DNA of 64,000 bases from Bacteroidota bacterium (GTDB taxonomy: Bacteria; Bacteroidota; Bacteroidia; Chitinophagales; Chitinophagaceae), in assembly GCA_018267615.1 (NCBI GenBank), contig JAFDYD010000018.1, positions 62,001 to 126,000 on the forward strand. The letters run 5' to 3'. A program made the translations under genes and the position numbers. Numbering within the stretch: the first letter of the stretch is position 1; the number at the start of each line of letters is the position of its first letter. Positions 27,301 to 35,483 of this stretch are shown one piece after another. Under the pieces are notes generated by a model. That model did not search any database. It was not told the DNA's origin and was given only the letters and a program-made list of their open reading frames with translations.

Positions 27301-27867
27301 ATCAAGATCACCGTCTTTGTCGTAGTCAAAAAATGCGGCCTGTACATCATATCCATTATCATCAAGATTCATTTCTGCAGCTTTTTCCGTAAATGTGTTA
27401 TTGCCATTATTGATGAAGAAAAGATTTTTCATTTTTGTGGGATCAGTATTTCGCGGGCCCGCTTTACTGATATAAAAATCGGGATACCCATCCTGGTTAA
27501 TATCAACAACCGCAACGCCGTTTACCCATCCTTCAGTTTTGATTCCCGACTTTTCCGTAATGTCCTCAAACTGCAATCCACCTTTATTCAAATAGAGTCT
27601 GCAACCAACCATATTGCCCGTAAATAAAATATCGGTCAGCCCATCGTTATTCACATCGCATAGCGCCACGCCTCCGCCATTGAACATGTATTCAAAATCA
27701 AGAACGGTGAGACTATCGCTATATCTTAATTTGTTGCTGAACTCCACCCCTGTTTTTTCCGGTGATAATTGTCTGAATTGTTTTTCTGAATCCATCATCC
27801 TGCAACCGGAAAATGTTATAAGGAATAATACCTGTAAAAATAATATACCTCTCATGCTAATCGTCAT
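24358..27867 (-). CDS. CRTAC1-like FG-GAP/ASPIC-UnbV lipoprotein 1
   Basis: A 1169-aa lipoprotein (MRGILFLQVLFLITFSGCRM; lipobox FSGC). Repeated FG-GAP/VCBS Ca-binding loops run along nearly the full length (DVNNDGLTDILFTGN, DINQDGYPDFYI, DYDKDGDLDVYI and others). An ASPIC/UnbV segment lies near 545-600 (GLGAKVWVWQ, EPFLHFGVK). It is a clear paralogue of the next gene, with the same arrangement of blocks. Such pairs are found beside SusC/SusD genes in Bacteroidota and are often mis-annotated as RNA-binding proteins. The start at 27867 or the Met four codons later would both give a functional signal. Confidence 0.9.
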   Translation of the reverse strand: MTISMRGILFLQVLFLITFSGCRMMDSEKQFRQLSPEKTGVEFSNKLRYSDSLTVLDFEYMFNGGGVALCDVNNDGLTDILFTGNMVGCRLYLNKGGLQFEDITEKSGIKTEGWVNGVAVVDINQDGYPDFYISKAGPRNTDPTKMKNLFFINNGNNTFTEKAAEMNLDDNGYDVQAAFFDYDKDGDLDVYILRNGFVNYNRNTARIKQTDGQAPSTGKLFRNDGNLKFTNVSNDAGITIEGFGLGVSICDINNDNWPDIYVSNDFLTDDILYINNKNGTFTNKAKQSLHHLTYNGMGNDIADFNNDGFDDIMVVDMLPPDNKHWKQTMMGNTFDQFQQDLHYGYQPQYVRNTLQLNNGNKSFSEIGQLSGIYATDWSWAPLFADFDNDGWKDLFITNGYRQDITNLDFINYGKQALFMGTPEANRKDRLAELRNVPGIHMHNFLYKNNRDLTFTDVSTSWGMTTPSYSNGAGYADLDNDGDLDLVINNLDEPASIYENLNNKLHPDNAWFRVKFKGAMGNREGLGAKVWVWQKGTMQYNFFSPYRGYLSSVEPFLHFGVKNEMIDSVKIKWPDDKEQMIKNIPPKQLFIADYNNASLPSVGDEYFEARPASSLFSTVDAPKINFLHMEDEFVDFKIQALLPHTHSAEGPGLSVGDVNGDGLEDFYVGNGAGFKASIFLQQKNGSFAEKQMADSNMSDNMGAIFFDADNDGDLDLYVASGGSSAQTKDNPIYRHHLYLNDGKGNFTVSNAAIPSIITPASSVVACDFDKDGDLDLFICGRVSPGEYPYSPKSFLLRNDSQNKEGRFTDITKSAGADLSNIGMVTSALFTDFDNDSWIDLIVTGEFMPIRFFKNEHGKFREVTSETGLEHINGWWNSIVAGDFDKDGDIDYIVGNLGLNGPYKASAKDPVCIYANDYDKNGRLDPVMCHYIDGKEYTVHSRNDMNKQINAMRARFTTYEQYASLPFDKTFTKAEIAAAYVVKCERFESSYIENKGGGKFVVHALPLEAQFSPIFGMLANDFNGDGNPDVLCVGNSFSTEVQTGRYDAQGSLLLIGNGKGDFTVDRKTLNVSGDNKSVVQLSAAKGNDILIIGANSDSLKTFRVTKTGRTILLSPSDVYAIITEKNGNKYKQEFYYGNSYLSQSSRRFYVPPGTKSLNIYEYNGVIRTIDF

Positions 27868-27931
27868 CTATCTTTTTTGCAGTTTTTATTTCTCTAAAAA
27901 TAAAGAAAATGGAGCGAACGACTTCGAGTCT

Positions 27932-28041
27932 ATTGGTCGATTAGTCAATATGTCGAAAAATCTCTCATGGCATCGACGGTGATTTTATCTAAAATCGCTT
28001 TCACCATCTTAAGAAATCTACTTATTGACTAATCGACCAAT
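27932..28041. repeat. 110-bp element with 18-bp perfect inverted repeats
   Basis: ATTGGTCGATTAGTCAAT at 27932-27949 is the exact reverse complement of 28024-28041. The match continues imperfectly outwards for about six bases (GAGTCT versus TGACTC). Just right of it, 28045-28066 reads TCAAACTGTACCACTACC, close to the terminus of the 19.2-kb element. The two elements probably belong to one family; the left outer end of this one has decayed. It lies between the SusD terminator and the FG-GAP gene. Confidence 0.6.
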
Positions 28042-28228
28042 TGACTCAAACTGTACCACTACCCAAAATTTTGAAGCCTTATTTTTTGGCGACAACACTC
28101 TTTTTCTCTATGTAATTTGCCAAAAAAAAATTCGCATAAAGTAGACAGCGAAAAGGAGTGGACTTACTTTTAAATATGTAAGATCAAAAATTTAAAAGGC
28201 CAGTCTTATATTGGCCGCTGAGCGAATT

Positions 28229-28259
28229 AAAAAGGGCAGGCGTTATGCCCGCCCCTTTG
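28229..28259 (-). terminator. rho-independent terminator after susD
   Basis: On the minus strand a GC-rich stem (AAAGGGGCGGGC with GCCTGCCCTTT, one bulge) and a 4-nt loop are followed by TTTTT. It lies 48 bp after the SusD stop codon. This would end or attenuate the SusC-SusD transcript before the FG-GAP genes. Confidence 0.7.
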
Positions 28260-28306
28260 ATTCATTTACAAAAATTATTTTGCAAGATTTTTAGCAATCA
28301 AATTTA

Positions 28307-29902
28307 TCAATATCCGGGATTCTGAATCAGCAAACCATTGCTGCGTGTAATTTCAGATTGTGGAAAGGGGAACAAATTATACTTGTCGTTCCAACTCGCA
28401 CCGAAGACGGTTGCACCAATACCCCAGCGCGTGATATCAAACCATCTTCCCGGTTCAAAAGCGAGTTCAACTCTTCTTTCATGCATCAATGCATCCATGC
28501 CTGCGGCTTTCGGTGAAGGTCCGAGGCCAACGCGTGCACGAATTTGATTATTAATGACAGCCATTGCTTCAGGAGTTCTGCCAGTTTGAATCAGCGCTTC
28601 AGCATATAACAACAACATATCTGCGTAACGGAAAAATCTTTCATTATTAAAATCTGCTTCACCATTCGGAGAATAATTTTCGGATGGCGCATTTCTGATT
28701 CCACCATATTTTCTGGGCAGGTAGCCGGTGGATGACCAGCCCGGATCAAAAGGAATTCCCTGAGTAACTCCATTTGTATAATAAGTATCCCCAGCTTTGT
28801 AAATACTAACATCGAGCCTCGGATCGCCCGGCTCAAATTCGTCTACCAGCGATTGTGTTGGGGCATACCAACCCATATTTCCGCCGGGTGCGCCCGCGCC
28901 TGCTGGTGCATCCCAATACCAAACACGTGCGGTTCCCTGTGAAGCTTTGAAAGCTTCGGAGTGTGTATCGTCGAACACCCATAAATTATCATCTGATTGC
29001 GGACCACCATATTGAATTTCAAAAATTGATTCTGTGCTATTTTCTTTTTTGAAATCAAACACATCTTCAAAATTGTCTTTTTTCAATACATTTCCATTCA
29101 TCAAAGCGTAACCACTATTTGCGATCACATCCTCAAACGCGGTGATAGCAGCTGGCCAGTCTTTCTTCCATACATCTACTTTGCCTTCGAAAGCGCGTGC
29201 TGTCCATTTTGTGGCCCTTCCTATATTGCTCGGGTCCCATTGAGATGGCAAACCATTGAAGGCATCGGTCAAATCCTTTAATATAAATGTATACAGGTCA
29301 TCCTGTGTTGAATTGGGGAGCGCAAGGTTATTCAAATCGGTGAGTACTTTATCTGCAATAGGAGGTGTGCCCCACATTTGCAATGCCTGGAAATGATTAA
29401 ATGCGCGAAGGAATTTTGCTTCTGCAACAAAAGCTTTTTTTTGATCATCTGTCAATGTGTTCCGGCCGTTACTCGTATTCTCTATAACCAGGTTTGCTCT
29501 GTAAATTCCTTTATATAGCTGCGTATAAATGGCTCCAAAAGGAATATCGGAAGATTCTATATTTAAGTTATCAAGTTTTTTTGCTCTTGCCTGATCTCCC
29601 TGGTTATCGGCCAATGTATTCACGGTGATATCATCAGTTGTTGCAAGCGTAATCGCCCAAAATTCTCCGCGCTCGCTCAATGTTTCGGTACTGGTTCCCC
29701 ACCAATCCTGCAATGCAGAATAGGCCGCGAATGTTGCGCCGTCAAAATCAGCCGGAGTGATATAATATTCTGCAGGAGTAACTTTATCCAGCGGTTGCAA
29801 ATCAAGTTTGTTACACGAAATGCCTCCGAGTATCACGATCACGATTAAAAATAATGAGGTTACTGTGATCCAGACTTTTTTATCATTTATAATATTTTTC
29901 AT
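28307..29902 (-). CDS. SusD/RagB-type nutrient-binding lipoprotein
   Basis: A 531-aa outer-membrane lipoprotein (signal ends LGGISCNK, lipobox GISC). It has the SusD N-terminal domain (LDLQPLDKVTPAEYYITPAD and the TPR-like helices with FVAEAKFLRAFNHFQALQMW) and the C-terminal RagB region (MHERRVELAFEPGRWFDITR, then the INNQIRARVGL segment before it). It caps the SusC channel as a lid and binds the substrate, usually a glycan or peptide. It is 25 bp downstream of the SusC gene. No glycoside hydrolase lies nearby, so the substrate may not be a polysaccharide. Confidence 0.95.
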   Translation of the reverse strand: MKNIINDKKVWITVTSLFLIVIVILGGISCNKLDLQPLDKVTPAEYYITPADFDGATFAAYSALQDWWGTSTETLSERGEFWAITLATTDDITVNTLADNQGDQARAKKLDNLNIESSDIPFGAIYTQLYKGIYRANLVIENTSNGRNTLTDDQKKAFVAEAKFLRAFNHFQALQMWGTPPIADKVLTDLNNLALPNSTQDDLYTFILKDLTDAFNGLPSQWDPSNIGRATKWTARAFEGKVDVWKKDWPAAITAFEDVIANSGYALMNGNVLKKDNFEDVFDFKKENSTESIFEIQYGGPQSDDNLWVFDDTHSEAFKASQGTARVWYWDAPAGAGAPGGNMGWYAPTQSLVDEFEPGDPRLDVSIYKAGDTYYTNGVTQGIPFDPGWSSTGYLPRKYGGIRNAPSENYSPNGEADFNNERFFRYADMLLLYAEALIQTGRTPEAMAVINNQIRARVGLGPSPKAAGMDALMHERRVELAFEPGRWFDITRWGIGATVFGASWNDKYNLFPFPQSEITRSNGLLIQNPGY

Positions 29903-29927
29903 ATCGAGGTATTCTGATTTGAATAAA

Positions 29928-32900
29928 TTAATTAAGAGTTATTTGCCAGCCGAACTGAACAATAGTAGGCTGGGGACTTCCTCCCCCGTCGATTCCATTG
30001 GCGAGCGGAAATTCCCCCTTCTGAAAACTTTGCGAACGCGTTACTTCCGGATCATATCCGAGGTACTTGGTAAATGTTTTCAGATTTTGTACTCCTATAT
30101 AAAACCTCGAACGCGAAAGAATATCATGTGTTACTGATTGCAACGCACTTCTTGGAACAGTATACCCGATCTGGATATTTTTAATTCTCAAAAATGATCC
30201 ACTTTCTATCCACCTGTCGGAATACCTGTTGTTATTATTAAGATCATTATAAGTTGCACGTGGCATAGAATTACTGGTTCCTTCGCCTGTCCAACGGCCA
30301 AGCACACGCGTAGATTGATTACTTCCTCCATTCATGGATTCAAGTCCCGATCTTCCCTGGTTATAAATCTGGTTGCCACCTACTCCCTGGAAAAATATTT
30401 CGCCGTCAAATCCTCCATATCTCAGACTAAGATCAATGCCATAATAATATTTGGGAATATTACTTCCAAGTTTTACCTGGTCATTTGCGTCAATTTTTCC
30501 ATCCTTGTTGACATCTACGAAGCGAATATCTCCCGGAGCCGCATCGGGTGAAGCGGCAGGATCTTTTGCGATTTCGTCCGCATTCTGATATAATCCATTT
30601 GTTTTATAACCATAAAAATATCCCAACGGTTCGCCTACAGTTGTACGATGCGTTTGAGCTCCGCCAATTCCTGTTATAATTTCGGGTATGCCTCCTAGTG
30701 AGAGCACCTCGTTTTTTACGGTAGTTACATTACCTGTCACACTGTATTGCAGTTTGCCAATTGAATTACGATAAGTGATCGCCAATTCGATCCCCGAATT
30801 TCTAATACTACCCAGGTTTGCATCCGCAGGCAAAAAGTAACCGCTTGAATACGGAAGTGGCTTGCTCAATAATACATTCTTGGATCTTTTGTTATAGTAG
30901 TCGAACGTGATATCTATTTTATTGTTCAGCAACGTTGCATCAAAACCAACATCCGTTTGGGAGTTGGTTTCCCACTTCAAATTTCCATTTGCAAAGGTGA
31001 TGGGAGCAAGACCACGGATCGGCTTCTGCGTGTTTCCAATGGGATAGTAAATGGTTGTTGCCAGTGTTGGGAGATAAGAAAAATTTTCCCCGGTAAATTG
31101 ATTTCCGGACTGTCCCCAACTGCCACGTATTTTAAGGTCATTGATGAAAGTTGAATTCTTCATGAAGTTTTCATTGCTTATTTTCCAACCAACGGAAAAT
31201 GAAGGAAAAATTCCTGATCTGTTACTTTCAGAAAAACGTGAAGATTGATCACGGCGCGTATTGAAAGTAAAAAGATATTTATCATCATAAGAATAAAATA
31301 CTCTGCCGAGAAATCCTCTGAGCGCCCACTGGTCCGCCTGGTTGGCGGAAGACGAAGATGCGGCCACAGAAGCGAGGCGCACACTCGAATTCACCAGGTT
31401 ATCTCCCTGTATGCGAAATTTTGAATATGAAAAATTTGTCTCTTCTTCTCCTACGAGGAGAGTGAGATTGTGTTTACCAAAACTCTTTGTATATGTTAGG
31501 GTATTGGTAACCGTTGTAGTTAACTCAATCGGTCTTTCCTGCACCAACAATGAATTATGTTGTCCTGATCCGTAATCGTCATTGGTTTGTTCCTGAAAAT
31601 AAAAACCGTCGCCCACATGGTATTCTGCACCTACCTGAAGCCTATATTTCAATCCGGCAATGGGTTCAAGTTCTCCATACGCGGTGGCCAGGGCGGTCCG
31701 TGTTATTACGCGCGTTTCAACATATTTTAAATCGGTGGTGAAAACATAATTCGTTCCTGCGCCTCCGTCGCCATGTGTAACATTGTTCGAAGGATTGTAA
31801 CCGGTAGGATCGTTTTTATCATAGATAGCATAAAATGGAACGTTCCTTGCACTTGAAAATGCTGCATATAGTCCCTCCTCAGATTGCACAAGCCTGTTTG
31901 TAGAACTCAGCAAAACAGATTCTCCAAATTTCAAATACTTGCCAACTTTTAATTCGGAATTTGCCCTAAGCGAAACTCTCTTAAAATTCTGCGCCCGCTC
32001 ATTTCCTTCCTGGCTAAGATATCCACCGGCGATATTAAAAGTAAAATTTTTTGTACCGCCGCTAATGCTTACGTTTTGGCTGTTCAAGGGTTTAGTGCTT
32101 ATCATCGCCTTTTGCCAGTTTACGAAAGGCTTGCCACTGTAAGTCGCAAAATTTGCAGCGTTGGGATTGCCAGCATCCTGTTGCAATTTGATGAACTGAT
32201 CTACGTTCAGTACGTCGATCAATTTGCTCTTTGGAATATAAGAAAACCCTGTATAACCGTCATACGTAAGCGAAGTTCGGCCCTCTTTTCCTTTTTTGGT
32301 AGTTACGATAATGACTCCGTTTGCAGCGCGCGCACCATAAATTGCCGAAGCAGATGCATCTTTCAAAATATCCATCGACTCAATATCGGATGGGTTGATG
32401 CTGGCCAACGGATTCGACTCAGTTGCCGAAGATGTATTTACTGAAATATTCGTCGTTTGCACAGTGGGTACTCCGTCTATCACCCATAGCGGCTGATTAT
32501 TCCCGATAGTTCCGACGCCGCGTATCCTCACTTCAATCGGCGCACCGGGATCACCACTACGGTTGGCGATATTTACACCCGTAGCCCTACCCGCCAGGAT
32601 CTGGTCAGGACTTGTAAAAGGTTTGTCGACAAAATCTTTTTTTGTAATGGAACTGACCGAACCAGTGAGGTCAACCTTTCGTTGCGTACCATACCCGACA
32701 ACAACGACCTGATTCAACGTTTGCGATTTGGAATCGGGCGCTAATTTAATATCGACGACATTCCGATTGTTCACCGAAACCTCCTGCTTCAAGTAGCCCG
32801 AATAAGTAAAAATCAATACCGCATTCTGGTCCGAGATATTTATAGAATATGATCCCGACTCATCGGTAGTAGTGCCGCCGCTAGCACCTTTAACGGATAT

Positions 32901-33050
32901 ACTTACGCCGGCAAGCGCAATGCTGTTTTCATCGGTCACCTTGCCTGTTATTTTTTTCCCTGATTGAGCAAAGGAAAAACAAGAACAAAGCATCATTAAG
33001 GCAACCATGGGCAGTGGGATTATTGATCGAATGATGGGATGTAATTTCAT
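29928..33050 (-). CDS. SusC/RagA-type TonB-linked outer-membrane transporter
   Basis: A 1040-aa receptor. It has a signal peptide (ending SCFSFAQ), a carboxypeptidase-regulatory-like domain (about 33-105: GKVTDENSIALAGVSISVKG), a TonB-box/plug start (LNQVVVVGYGTQRKVDLTGS) and the SusC signature SIESMDILKDASASAIYGAR-like segment (DIESMDILKDASASAIYGAR, then AANGVIIVTTKKGKEG). A large barrel ends in QPTIVQFGWQITLN. It imports a substrate captured by the SusD partner, powered by TonB-ExbBD. It is the first gene of the leftward SusC, SusD, FG-GAP, FG-GAP, haloperoxidase series, with a 500-bp regulatory region upstream. No anti-sigma/ECF pair is adjacent. Confidence 0.96.
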   Translation of the reverse strand: MKLHPIIRSIIPLPMVALMMLCSCFSFAQSGKKITGKVTDENSIALAGVSISVKGASGGTTTDESGSYSINISDQNAVLIFTYSGYLKQEVSVNNRNVVDIKLAPDSKSQTLNQVVVVGYGTQRKVDLTGSVSSITKKDFVDKPFTSPDQILAGRATGVNIANRSGDPGAPIEVRIRGVGTIGNNQPLWVIDGVPTVQTTNISVNTSSATESNPLASINPSDIESMDILKDASASAIYGARAANGVIIVTTKKGKEGRTSLTYDGYTGFSYIPKSKLIDVLNVDQFIKLQQDAGNPNAANFATYSGKPFVNWQKAMISTKPLNSQNVSISGGTKNFTFNIAGGYLSQEGNERAQNFKRVSLRANSELKVGKYLKFGESVLLSSTNRLVQSEEGLYAAFSSARNVPFYAIYDKNDPTGYNPSNNVTHGDGGAGTNYVFTTDLKYVETRVITRTALATAYGELEPIAGLKYRLQVGAEYHVGDGFYFQEQTNDDYGSGQHNSLLVQERPIELTTTVTNTLTYTKSFGKHNLTLLVGEEETNFSYSKFRIQGDNLVNSSVRLASVAASSSSANQADQWALRGFLGRVFYSYDDKYLFTFNTRRDQSSRFSESNRSGIFPSFSVGWKISNENFMKNSTFINDLKIRGSWGQSGNQFTGENFSYLPTLATTIYYPIGNTQKPIRGLAPITFANGNLKWETNSQTDVGFDATLLNNKIDITFDYYNKRSKNVLLSKPLPYSSGYFLPADANLGSIRNSGIELAITYRNSIGKLQYSVTGNVTTVKNEVLSLGGIPEIITGIGGAQTHRTTVGEPLGYFYGYKTNGLYQNADEIAKDPAASPDAAPGDIRFVDVNKDGKIDANDQVKLGSNIPKYYYGIDLSLRYGGFDGEIFFQGVGGNQIYNQGRSGLESMNGGSNQSTRVLGRWTGEGTSNSMPRATYNDLNNNNRYSDRWIESGSFLRIKNIQIGYTVPRSALQSVTHDILSRSRFYIGVQNLKTFTKYLGYDPEVTRSQSFQKGEFPLANGIDGGGSPQPTIVQFGWQITLN

Positions 33051-33552
33051 AAGCAGTAATTTGAGTTCTAAAATTTGTATTAGTCTTAGGAGAAGTAATA
33101 TGCAAAATCATATCCGTTCAATGTTCGTTCACTTACCAGACAACGATTCAATGAGACATCCACCTATATTTCACAATAATCAAAGAGCTAAAAACCAGCA
33201 AGTCAATCTCAGAAAAAATCTACTTTCATCATTGACTTTTCCACTGTGCCACGAAAAAATGATAAATTTTAAATGAATCTACTAAAATATTTTTACAAAC
33301 CTTTCTAATTTTTTTGTTGGTGCGCATTAAATCTCTTTGTTTAAAAATAAATTAGTATTTACCGGTGATCCTTAAACGATGAAAAGCTGATCCGTTTCAT
33401 TTTTGATTGATTAGTATTTTAAAACTGTGTCCCGACGGCCGACCAGCACGTCGCCGTCATCAATTATTTTTATATATGCTGGTTCATTTCAATAACTTTA
33501 GAATACACACTCTTATCGCGAAAAATTTTTTCACGCTAAATTTTGACAAGGC
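33051..33552. other. divergent regulatory region of susC and the FAD enzyme
   Basis: 500 bp between two outward-facing genes. It is AT-rich except for a GC-rich imperfect hairpin at 33434-33458. I saw no perfect TTTG/TAnnTTTG pair for susC. On the plus strand TAACTTTA (33493-33500) is a near match to the -7 box for the FAD enzyme. Confidence 0.4.
33434..33458 (+). other. GC-rich hairpin in the divergent promoter region
   Basis: GACGGCCGAC and GTCGCCGTC form a 9-bp stem with one bulge around CAGCAC, followed on the plus strand by AT-rich sequence with a T run. It stands out from the AT-rich surroundings. It could be a terminator or an mRNA leader structure; it lies about 95 bp before the FAD enzyme start. 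Confidence 0.4.
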
Positions 33553-35028
33553 ATGAATCGTTCATCCAGGAGAGATTTCCTTAAAAACACCATGATGGCC
33601 GGCATCGGCGCATCGATTGCGAGCCAGCACGAAACGGATTCCGCCGGTCTGGAAAAAAAGAAACCCTTATTCGAAAAAAAAATCAACAAGGCCGCCCGCT
33701 CAAAAAAAATTATTATCGGCGGTGCAGGCATCGGTGGAATGTGCTGCGCATATGAGTTGATGAAAAAAGGGCATGAAGTGGTTGTACTTGAAGCTTCTGG
33801 CAGACATGGCGGCCATGTTTATACTGCACATGATGGTTTGTCGGATCAATTATATGGAGATTATGGGCAGGAACATATTACGAAGCCCGGCTATAACAAA
33901 TATTGGGAATATATACAGGAATTCAACTTGACGGCAATTCCTTACCCGCGAAGAAAAAATATTCTCAGAAGAATCAACGGTAAATTTTATACTGAAGAAA
34001 TGTTGAAGGATCCGGCAATTTTAGCCAAATTCGGATTCAATGAAAAAGAGGTGAAATTTTTATCAGAAAATCCCTGGTGGGATTTGAAATCATTATACAC
34101 AAAACCCTACCTCGATAAGTTTAAAGATGAATATCAGCCTTTCGGTGTTGGCTATGATGATTGGGATAAAATTCCGATGGCGTCGATTTATAAGAAAGAC
34201 GGAGCTTCGAATTTCGCGATGAGTTTGTTGGGTGGAACACATTCATCGGCATTGTTTGATTTGTGGCTGTCTGCAATACTTCATTTGAGAGGTGTTCCGG
34301 AATTTCCGCCGGAAGTCTTTCGTTTGAAAGGCGGAAATCAAATGCTGCCAAACACCTTCGCAAAAAAACTTGGCGGGCGTGTGTGGCTAAATAGTCCGAT
34401 CACTTTAATAACTCACAGCGACAAAGATGTGACAATAAAATATACCCAGCATAATGAAGAAAAAGAGATTTCTGGTGATTATTTTGTGAACTGCATCCCA
34501 CTCACGAAATTCAGAAATATTACAATTCAGCCGACGTTGACTCCCGAAAAAAAATATATCTGCGAAAATGTAACATACGATTCATATCAACGATTCGTGT
34601 TCCAGGCCAGTTCTAAATTTTGGCTCGAAGATAATTTGAGCATCAATATGGATCTTGACCATGGCGACCTTTGGCAAGTATGGCAGTCCGCAGAAGAAGT
34701 TGAAACACATCGTGTGATTATTCTTGGCACAGGGCCGGGTGGTGTGTCACCTCAGCGTGCGCTCGCTGCATTCAGAGAAGTATATCCCGGTAAAACAAAA
34801 GACACGATAGAGCAGGCGATTTCGAAAGACTGGACCGGCGATTCGTTTGCGCCTTCCTGTGAGAGACTGCCCTTTCCGATTGGCGAGCTCCATAAATTCT
34901 GGCCGCATATAATGGAACCCGTTGGACGAATTTATTTTGCGGGAGCATATGCAGACAATTTGAATTGGGGAACCGAAGCAGCTACGAGATCAGCAAACAG
35001 GGTGGCAGACGCGATTGATAAAGCGTGA
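33553..35028 (+). CDS. Tat-exported FAD-dependent amine oxidase-like protein
   Basis: A 491-aa flavoprotein. The Tat motif SRRDFLKNTMM (residues 5-15) at the N-terminus predicts folded export to the periplasm. The FAD dinucleotide fold follows at about 49-80 (KIIIGGAGIGGMCCAYELMK, then EVVVLEASGRHGGHV). The C-terminal FAD contact is IYFAGAYADNLNWGTEAA, typical of the monoamine/polyamine oxidase superfamily. It probably oxidises an amine or related compound; the substrate is unknown. It stands alone and is divergent from susC. The start is the ATG at 33553, directly in front of the Tat motif. Confidence 0.86.
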   Translation: MNRSSRRDFLKNTMMAGIGASIASQHETDSAGLEKKKPLFEKKINKAARSKKIIIGGAGIGGMCCAYELMKKGHEVVVLEASGRHGGHVYTAHDGLSDQLYGDYGQEHITKPGYNKYWEYIQEFNLTAIPYPRRKNILRRINGKFYTEEMLKDPAILAKFGFNEKEVKFLSENPWWDLKSLYTKPYLDKFKDEYQPFGVGYDDWDKIPMASIYKKDGASNFAMSLLGGTHSSALFDLWLSAILHLRGVPEFPPEVFRLKGGNQMLPNTFAKKLGGRVWLNSPITLITHSDKDVTIKYTQHNEEKEISGDYFVNCIPLTKFRNITIQPTLTPEKKYICENVTYDSYQRFVFQASSKFWLEDNLSINMDLDHGDLWQVWQSAEEVETHRVIILGTGPGGVSPQRALAAFREVYPGKTKDTIEQAISKDWTGDSFAPSCERLPFPIGELHKFWPHIMEPVGRIYFAGAYADNLNWGTEAATRSANRVADAIDKA

Positions 35029-35270
35029 GACATTTCGCTGGAGCATGAAATAAATGATGCTACATTTTCCAATTGTAAGGTGAGGGATGAAGGCATGTAC
35101 CTCAGCAATTTGAAAAAAATAACAGGTTCGGAATACGAGAGTCAAGGTTAAAATGAATTGAAATCTTTTCCGATGCAATTTTGCTTATACAAAATGGTTA
35201 CTTCATTACAAGATGATTTCATTTTAATTCATTTTTTGTTTGTCGAAATATTCGTAGCAGTTTGGAGATA

Positions 35271-35318
35271 ATCTTTAAAATACAAAACCCGCTGATAAAT
35301 AAAATTTCAGCGGGCTTA
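35271..35318. repeat. 48-bp exact repeat containing a terminator-like hairpin (copy A)
   Basis: These 48 bases are identical to 46216-46263. They contain a perfect 8-bp stem, CCCGCTGA/TCAGCGGG (35288-35295 and 35307-35314), with an 11-nt AT-rich loop, followed by T/A-rich sequence in both directions. It lies just beyond the tRNA-like core, where the terminator of the original tRNA gene would be. Confidence 0.75.
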
Positions 35319-35331
35319 GAAGTTTGCCAGT

Positions 35332-35353
35332 TGTCCTACGAGGAACCGAACCT
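35332..35353 (-). repeat. tRNA 3'-end-like att core, copy A
   Basis: TGTCCTACGAGGAACCGAAC, continuing CT. On the minus strand this reads as a T-loop and the 3' acceptor strand ending GGACA. The pattern matches the 3' end of Bacteroidota tRNA-Gln(UUG) genes as I recall them, but the 5' part of a tRNA is absent. It is followed by GTTTCAAAATGTTG and by 12-bp repeats, as in copies B and C. Confidence 0.65.
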
Positions 35354-35382
35354 TTGTTGAGTTTCAAAATGTTGTGAGCGAA

Positions 35383-35406
35383 GTGTAATAAAAAGCGTAA
35401 TACAAA
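35383..35406. repeat. right arm repeats of copy A (2 x 12 bp)
   Basis: Two 12-bp units, GTGTAATAAAAA and GCGTAATACAAA, placed 29 bp after the tRNA-like core. The same pair follows the core in copies B and C. The left triple array present in B and C is missing here. Confidence 0.6.
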
Positions 35407-35483
35407 TCAGAATTTTTCACACAACTTAACGAGAACTAACAAAATTCAAAACATTCATAAAAAAATAGTTATTTTTTTGCTTG

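Larger units (their letters stand above)
27868..28306. other. intergenic region between SusD and the FG-GAP lipoprotein genes
   Basis: About 440 bp that interrupts the leftward gene series. It holds the SusD terminator (28229-28259) and a long inverted-repeat element (27932-28041), with an end at 28045-28066 resembling the 19.2-kb element. No gene was seen. The FG-GAP genes must therefore either have their own promoter to the left of the element or depend on read-through. Confidence 0.5.
35029..35483. other. intergenic region carrying att-like repeat copy A
   Basis: About 450 bp without a gene. From about 35205 to 35460 it matches the 46-kb repeat, including an AT-rich left flank, a hairpin, the tRNA-like core and right arm repeats. 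The part from 35029 to 35200 holds nothing that I could recognise. Confidence 0.5.
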
